DNA of 64,000 bases, taken from the NCBI GenBank assembly GCA_041908165.1, contig JAYRFV010000070.1:26883-90882 (forward strand), written 5' to 3'. The position numbers were made by a program, and so were the translations under genes. This document shows, one piece after another, positions 59,273 to 64,000 of this stretch (position 1 is the stretch's first letter; every line of letters starts with the position of its first letter). The DNA is from JACQZU01 sp041908165 (GTDB taxonomy: Bacteria > Acidobacteriota > Holophagae > Holophagales > Holophagaceae). Below the pieces are notes generated by a model. It saw only the letters and a program-made list of their open reading frames with translations, was not told the origin of the DNA and made no database searches.

Positions 59273-60487
59273 ATGCCCCGATTCACCTACCGCTGCACGG
59301 ACTGCCAGGCCGTCTACGAGCGCGACCAGGTGCGCTACCTCTGCCCGGCCTGCGGTCCGCGCTACCGCCCAGGCATCCCGCTCACCGGGGTGCTCGAGGC
59401 GGTGTTCGACGGCGCCGCCATCGGTGCGGCCTTCGACCGCTCGCGGCCCGACTGGAACCTGTTCTGCGCGGTGGAGCCGGAATTCCACCCGCCCTGCCCC
59501 GTGGGACACACGCCGCTGGTGCCTGCGGCCAAGCTGGCTGCATCCCTCGGGCTTGAACGGTTGTGGATCAAGAACGACGGCCTCAACCCCAGCGGCAGCC
59601 TGAAGGATCGGGCCTCCTTCCTGGTGGTGGCCGAGGCGCTGCGCATCGGCGAGAAGCGCATCGTCGCCGCCTCCACGGGGAATGCCGCCTCCGCCCTGGC
59701 GGCGGTGTGCGCCGCCACCGATCGGGAGGCGCTCATCTTCGTCCCCGAGAAGGCGCCGAGGGCCAAGCTGCTGCAGATGGTCCTGTACGGCGCCCAGGTG
59801 GTGCCGGTGCAGGGCAGCTACGATGACGCCTTCAAGCTGTCCCTGGACTACACGGCGGAACGCGGCGGGCTGAACCGCAACACCGCCTACCATCCCCTCA
59901 CCATCGAGGGCAAGAAGACCGCCGGCCTGGAGATCTGGGCGCAGCTGGGCTTCCGGGTCCCCGACGCGATCTTCATCTCGGTGGGCGACGGGGTGATCCT
60001 CGCAGGCGTCCACAAGGCCTTCGTCGACCTGCAGCGGGCCGGGCTGATCGACCGGATGCCCCGGCTGATGTGCGTCCAGGCGGAGACCTCCGACGCCATC
60101 CACCACTACATCCGGACCGGCGTCTACGCCGACGCGGCGAATCCGGCCACCCGTGCCGACTCGATCTCCGTGTCCTGCCCCAGCAATGCCCACTGGGCCC
60201 GCCGCGCCGTGCTCGAGAGCGGTGGCCGTTCGGTCCTCGTGAGCGATGCCGAGATCCTCGACGCGCAGGCGCTGCTGGCGCGCACCGCCGGCGTGTTCAC
60301 CGAGCCAGCCGGCGCCGCCGCGGCGGCGGGGCTGGCGAAACTTCAGGCCGGACCGGATCCGCTTCCGGGCGATGCCCGGGTGGTGGTCCTGGCCACCGGC
60401 CACGGCCTCAAGGACATCGACGCGCCCCTTTCCCGCATCCAGATCCCCGCCGCCATCGAGCCGCGCCTCGACCGGGTCCGGATCTGA
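59273..60487 (+). CDS. Threonine synthase-like PLP enzyme with zinc ribbon
   Basis: This 404-residue fold-type II PLP enzyme begins with a CxxC...CxxC zinc ribbon (Cys8, 11, 24, 27), found in many threonine-synthase homologues. The PLP lysine is in NPSGSLKDRAS (Lys111), STGNAASALA is the substrate loop and SVGDGVILAG lies further on. No other threonine-biosynthesis gene is near. Its place next to ygeW suggests a beta-elimination or replacement on a diaminopropionate-like substrate. Family certain; function unknown. Confidence 0.85.
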   Translation: MPRFTYRCTDCQAVYERDQVRYLCPACGPRYRPGIPLTGVLEAVFDGAAIGAAFDRSRPDWNLFCAVEPEFHPPCPVGHTPLVPAAKLAASLGLERLWIKNDGLNPSGSLKDRASFLVVAEALRIGEKRIVAASTGNAASALAAVCAATDREALIFVPEKAPRAKLLQMVLYGAQVVPVQGSYDDAFKLSLDYTAERGGLNRNTAYHPLTIEGKKTAGLEIWAQLGFRVPDAIFISVGDGVILAGVHKAFVDLQRAGLIDRMPRLMCVQAETSDAIHHYIRTGVYADAANPATRADSISVSCPSNAHWARRAVLESGGRSVLVSDAEILDAQALLARTAGVFTEPAGAAAAAGLAKLQAGPDPLPGDARVVVLATGHGLKDIDAPLSRIQIPAAIEPRLDRVRI

Positions 60488-60514
60488 TTCCACCGTCCAC
60501 GCACAGGAGCCCCC

Positions 60515-61708
60515 ATGTCCAACGCCGCCATCCGCGAACAGGTCGATGCATTCAAGGCCCACAAGACCGACCTCTTCCACAAGGACTTCCTGCTGACCTG
60601 GGACCACTCCGCCGACCAGATCAAGGCGATCCTGGCCCTGGCCGAGGCCCTCAAGCAGCTGCACAAGGCCGGCCAGTCCTACCGCGCCTTCGACACCGGC
60701 CTGGCGATCTCGATCTTCCGCGACAACTCCACCCGGACCCGGTTCTCCTTCGCCTCCGCCGCCAGCGCCCTGGGCTTCACCCTGTCCGAGCTGGACGAGC
60801 AGAAGAGCCAGGTCGCGCACGGCGAAACGGTGCGCGAGACCGCCAACATGATCAGCTTCCTGACCGAGGTGATCGGCATCCGCGACGACATGTTCCTGGG
60901 GGCCGGCCACACCTACATGAAGGAGGTCGGCGACGCCCTCACCGACGGCACCGAGCAGGGCGTGCTGCACCGCCGCCCCAGCATCATCAACCTGCAGTGC
61001 GACGTCGACCACCCGACCCAGTCGCTGGCCGATCTGGCCTGGCTGCGCAAGCACTTCGGCGGGCTCGAGAACCTCAAGGGCAAGAAGCTGGCGATGACCT
61101 GGGCCTACTCCCCCAGCTACGGCAAGCCGCTGTCCGTGCCGCAGGGCATCATCGGCCTGATGACCCGCTTCGGCATGGAGGTCAGCCTGGCCCACCCGGA
61201 AGGCTACGGCCTGATCCCCGAGGTCATGGACGTGGCCCGCAGGAACGCGGCCGAAAGCGGCGGCAGGTTCCAGGTCGTGAACAGCATGGAGGAGGCCTTC
61301 CAGGGCGCGGACATCGTCTACCCGAAGTCCTGGGCGCCCTACAGCGTCATGCAGCAGCGCACCGAGCTGCTGCAGAAGTCCGACAAGGACGGGCTCAAGC
61401 AGCTGGAGAAGGCCTGCCTGGCCAACAACGCCAAGTTCAAGAACTGGGAGTGCGACCGCGCCAAGATGGACCTCACCGCCGGGAAGAAGGCCCTGTACAT
61501 GCACTGCCTGCCGGCCGACATCACCGACGTCAGCTGCGCGGCCGGCGAGGTCAGCGCCGAGGTCTTCGAGCAGTTCCGCATCCCCACCTACCACGAGGCC
61601 AGCTACAAGCCCTTCGTGATCAGCGCGCTGATGTTCCTCACCCGCCTGCAGGACCCGGCCGCCAAGCTCGACGCGATTGTGGCCCGCGCCAAGTCCCTCA
61701 GCCTCTGA
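60515..61708 (+). CDS. ygeW: Knotted carbamoyltransferase YgeW
   Basis: This 397-residue carbamoyltransferase has the carbamoyl-phosphate motif STRTRFSF (72-79) and the HCLPADI segment. Sequence and length match YgeW, the knotted carbamoyltransferase of purine clusters. Run in the degradative direction it would convert a ureido compound and phosphate into carbamoyl phosphate. Carbamate kinase is encoded two genes later, which supports ATP formation from carbamoyl phosphate. It follows the threonine-synthase-like gene by 27 bp; CACAGGAG precedes the ATG. Confidence 0.92.
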   Translation: MSNAAIREQVDAFKAHKTDLFHKDFLLTWDHSADQIKAILALAEALKQLHKAGQSYRAFDTGLAISIFRDNSTRTRFSFASAASALGFTLSELDEQKSQVAHGETVRETANMISFLTEVIGIRDDMFLGAGHTYMKEVGDALTDGTEQGVLHRRPSIINLQCDVDHPTQSLADLAWLRKHFGGLENLKGKKLAMTWAYSPSYGKPLSVPQGIIGLMTRFGMEVSLAHPEGYGLIPEVMDVARRNAAESGGRFQVVNSMEEAFQGADIVYPKSWAPYSVMQQRTELLQKSDKDGLKQLEKACLANNAKFKNWECDRAKMDLTAGKKALYMHCLPADITDVSCAAGEVSAEVFEQFRIPTYHEASYKPFVISALMFLTRLQDPAAKLDAIVARAKSLSL

Positions 61709-61723
61709 GTCCGGGAGCCGACC

Positions 61724-63178
61724 ATGTCCCGAATCGTCAAGTCCATCCACCCGGAAGTCGTCGCCCGCACCGTCAAGCGCTGCCGCGAGCGCGGCATCAT
61801 CATCCCCACCTACGCGCAGATGCGGAACCCGGACACGGCCCCGGAAAAGGTCAAGGCGCGGCTCAGGCAGATCGGCGCCCAGGAGACGGACCCGGCCAAC
61901 CTGTTCCGCATCACCTGGAAGAACGACCCGAAGACGGGCCTGTTCGGCGGGCCCAACTTCCTCGAGATCCCGTCGGTGATCACCGGCGTCCGGGCGCGCA
62001 TCTTCGGCCTGGTCGGGAAGCACTTCCCCACCGGGGCGCACAAGGTCGGGGCGGCCTTCTCCTGCCTGGTGCCGCGGCTGGTGAGCGGCGAGTTCGATCC
62101 CGAGAAGCACAAGGCGGTCTGGCCGAGCACCGGCAACTACTGCCGCGGCGGCGCCTTCGACTCGGTGATCCTGGGCTGCATCCCGGTGGCGGTGCTGCCC
62201 GAGAACATGTCGAAGGAGCGCTTCGCCTGGCTGGCGAAGATCGGGTCGGAGGTGATCGCCACCCCGGGCTGCGAATCCAACGTCAAGGAGATCTACGACA
62301 AGTGCTGGGAGCTGAAGAACGACCCGATCCACGTGATCTTCAACCAGTTCGAGGAGTTCGGAACCCCGATCTGGCACTACCACGTCACCGGCCCGGCCCT
62401 TGAAGAGGTGTTCCGCGGCATGGCCGGCGCCAGGACCCGCCTCGCCGCCTACGTGAGCGCCACCGGCAGCGCCGGCACCATCGGCGCCGGCGACTATCTC
62501 AAGACCCGCTTCCCCGGCGCCAAGGTGATCGCCACCGAGGCCCTGCAGTGCCCGACCCTGCTGATGAACGGCTTCGGCGACCACCGCATCGAGGGCATCG
62601 GCGACAAGCACGTGCCCTGGGTCCACAACGTCCGCAACACCGACGCGGTCGCCGCCATCGACGACGAGGACTGCATGCGCCTGCTGCGGCTGTTCAACGA
62701 GCCGGAGGGCCACCGCCACCTGGCCGGGCTCGGCGTCGACCAGGCCACCCTGGACCAGATGCCGCTGCTCGGCATCAGCGGCATCTGCAACCTCCTCGCC
62801 GCCATCAAGGCGGCCAAGGCCTGGGAGATGGACGAGAACGACGTGATCGCCACGATCTTCACCGACAGCGCCGAGATGTACGGGTCGCGGGTGCAGGAGC
62901 TGGCCGCGGAGCACGGCGCGTTCACCGCCGTGGACGCCGCCTGCGCCCAGGTGGGCAGCCTCGAGCGCCAGGCCGTGGACCACTTCAAGGAGCTGACCTT
63001 CAGCGACCGCAAGGCGATCCACAACCTGAAGTACTACACCTGGGTCGAGCAGCAGGGGAAGAGCTACGAGGAGATCTGCGCCCAGTGGGATCCCGAGTAC
63101 TGGCGCGAGCTGTTCGAGGAGGAGATCGTGCACTTCGAGCGGCTGATCGCCGACTTCAACCGCGAAGTCGGGCTGTAG
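61724..63178 (+). CDS. Fold-type II PLP enzyme of the ygeW operon, unassigned
   Basis: This 484-residue PLP enzyme is related to cysteine synthase-type lyases. The PLP lysine is in FPTGAHKVGAAF (Lys107), the Asn loop is STGNYCRGGAFD, and the glycine-rich phosphate site is SATGSAGTIGAG. It is clearly longer than cysteine synthase (~310) or YgeX (~400). It starts 15 bp after ygeW and ends 14 bp before carbamate kinase, so it is co-transcribed with both. A diaminopropionate ammonia-lyase role, replacing YgeX, is the obvious hypothesis, but no signature proves it. Confidence 0.85.
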   Translation: MSRIVKSIHPEVVARTVKRCRERGIIIPTYAQMRNPDTAPEKVKARLRQIGAQETDPANLFRITWKNDPKTGLFGGPNFLEIPSVITGVRARIFGLVGKHFPTGAHKVGAAFSCLVPRLVSGEFDPEKHKAVWPSTGNYCRGGAFDSVILGCIPVAVLPENMSKERFAWLAKIGSEVIATPGCESNVKEIYDKCWELKNDPIHVIFNQFEEFGTPIWHYHVTGPALEEVFRGMAGARTRLAAYVSATGSAGTIGAGDYLKTRFPGAKVIATEALQCPTLLMNGFGDHRIEGIGDKHVPWVHNVRNTDAVAAIDDEDCMRLLRLFNEPEGHRHLAGLGVDQATLDQMPLLGISGICNLLAAIKAAKAWEMDENDVIATIFTDSAEMYGSRVQELAAEHGAFTAVDAACAQVGSLERQAVDHFKELTFSDRKAIHNLKYYTWVEQQGKSYEEICAQWDPEYWRELFEEEIVHFERLIADFNREVGL

Positions 63179-63192
63179 CGGAAGCGCCCTCC

Positions 63193-64000
63193 GTGCCGCG
63201 CACCGTCGTCATCGCCATCGGGGGCAACTCCCTCATCTCGGACAGCGACCACCGGACGGTGTCCGACCAGTACGCCGCCGCCCAGCAGACCTGCGCCCAC
63301 ATCGCGGGGATGCTGGAGGCGGAGGACCTGCGGCTGGTGGTCACGCACGGCAACGGGCCGCAGGTGGGTTTCATCCTGCGCCGGTCGGAGCTGGCGGCGC
63401 CGGAACTGCACATGGTGCCGCTGGACTCCTGCGTCGCCGACACCCAGGGGGCCCTCGGCTACCACCTGCAGTGCGCCCTGCGCAATGAGTTCACCCGGCG
63501 CGGCCTGGCTCGCACGGCGGCGACGGTGGTCACCCAGGTGCGCGTGGATGCCGGGGATCCGGCCTTCCAGCGGCCGGACAAGCCGATCGGGTCGTTCATG
63601 ACCGCCGCCCAGGCCCAGGCCCACCGGGAGCAGGACGGCTGGGACCTGGTGGAGGACGCCGGCCGCGGCTGGCGGCGGGTGGTCGCCTCGCCGGCGCCCA
63701 GGGCCGTGCTTGAACTGGGCGTCATCCGCGCCCTGCTGGACGCCGGCATCGTGGTGGTGGCCTGTGGCGGCGGCGGCATCGCCGTGGTGGAGGACGCCGA
63801 GGGCCGGGTCCAGGGCGCCCCGGCGGTGATCGACAAGGACCTGGCCTCCAGCCTGCTCGCCCACGAGCTCGGCGCCGAGTTGCTGGTCATCTCCACGGCG
63901 GTCGAGCGGGTGTGCCTGGACTTCGGGCAGCCCACCCAGCGCAGCCTGGACCGGATGACCCTGGCCGAGGCCCGGCGGTACATCGCCGAGGGGCACTTCA
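63193..64000 (+). CDS. arcC: Carbamate kinase, 3' truncated by window end
   Basis: The open frame begins at a GTG 14 bp after the PLP gene and runs past the window end, about 269 codons. The start VVIAIGGNSLI, THGNGPQVG, the PLD segment near residue 77 and VVVACGGGGIAVVE are amino-acid kinase motifs of carbamate kinase (YqeA/ArcC). The enzyme transfers phosphate from carbamoyl phosphate to ADP. In this operon it would harvest ATP from the YgeW product. About 40 C-terminal residues are probably missing. Confidence 0.92.
   Translation, partial: MPRTVVIAIGGNSLISDSDHRTVSDQYAAAQQTCAHIAGMLEAEDLRLVVTHGNGPQVGFILRRSELAAPELHMVPLDSCVADTQGALGYHLQCALRNEFTRRGLARTAATVVTQVRVDAGDPAFQRPDKPIGSFMTAAQAQAHREQDGWDLVEDAGRGWRRVVASPAPRAVLELGVIRALLDAGIVVVACGGGGIAVVEDAEGRVQGAPAVIDKDLASSLLAHELGAELLVISTAVERVCLDFGQPTQRSLDRMTLAEARRYIAEGHF

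Noticed and set aside
59183..63133. Very long antisense open frame (over 1300 codons) on the minus strand
   Set aside because: It is the complement of the PLP/YgeW/PLP genes. GC-rich third positions keep the shadow frame open; its product is low-complexity and matches no family.

Overview
This 64 kb window comes from a high-GC (roughly 70% by eye), Gram-negative-type bacterium. It carries an outer-membrane channel, a lipobox lipoprotein, a YidC with a periplasmic domain, and an E. coli-like GyrB with the insert in its TOPRIM region. The gene set resembles anaerobic Acidobacteriota (Holophagae-like), but that is an inference from gene content and style. No rRNA, tRNA, transposase or CRISPR array is visible. 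No gene-free stretch exceeds 300 bases.

Region 1 (1-17.6 kb) is the chromosomal replication-origin neighbourhood. A ribD fragment and an exported lipoprotein gene lead in. A long leftward operon follows: rpmH, rnpA, yidC, jag, mnmE, gatB, a small membrane protein, a MetY/MetB-type sulfur enzyme and a ThiS-like carrier. It diverges from the rightward dnaA, dnaN, gyrB, gyrA series. Two parS-like palindromes (in mnmE and between gyrB and gyrA) bracket dnaA. The dnaA-dnaN gap carries a cluster of GCGGAAA-type repeats instead of classical DnaA boxes, and DnaA itself has an unusual DNA-recognition signature.

Region 2 (17.6-27.4 kb) holds housekeeping and orphan genes: a frameshifted HExxH metallopeptidase, a trpR-trpB operon with a candidate operator over its promoter, AMMECR1, a deoxyhypusine-synthase-like protein, a gamma-glutamylcyclotransferase, glyA, purB, an OsmC protein and an Asd-like (Usg) protein.

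Region 3 (27.4-64 kb) is a purine-salvage and anaerobic purine-degradation island. It encodes a Tsx-like outer-membrane channel, two complete BMP-type nucleoside ABC transporters, an NCS2 permease, a GMP reductase, a CDA-type guanine deaminase-like enzyme and a three-subunit molybdenum hydroxylase with a nearby ferredoxin. It also encodes a fused selenium-dependent-type xanthine dehydrogenase, YgfK, SsnA, a second amidohydrolase, YgeY, YgeW and carbamate kinase (cut by the window end). The scheme is uptake of nucleosides and bases, conversion to guanine/xanthine, Mo/Se redox chemistry, ring opening, and carbamoyl phosphate-linked ATP formation. No ygeX-type diaminopropionate ammonia-lyase is present. 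Instead two unassigned fold-type II PLP enzymes flank ygeW, which is the most interesting metabolic novelty here.

The three-gene molybdenum hydroxylase operon is interrupted by a lower-GC GxxExxY gene and a hairpin built from tandem 9-bp repeats. A second, related-looking hairpin and a DUF3883-type gene follow. Several purine-island intergenic regions share an AT-rich motif that could be a common operator.
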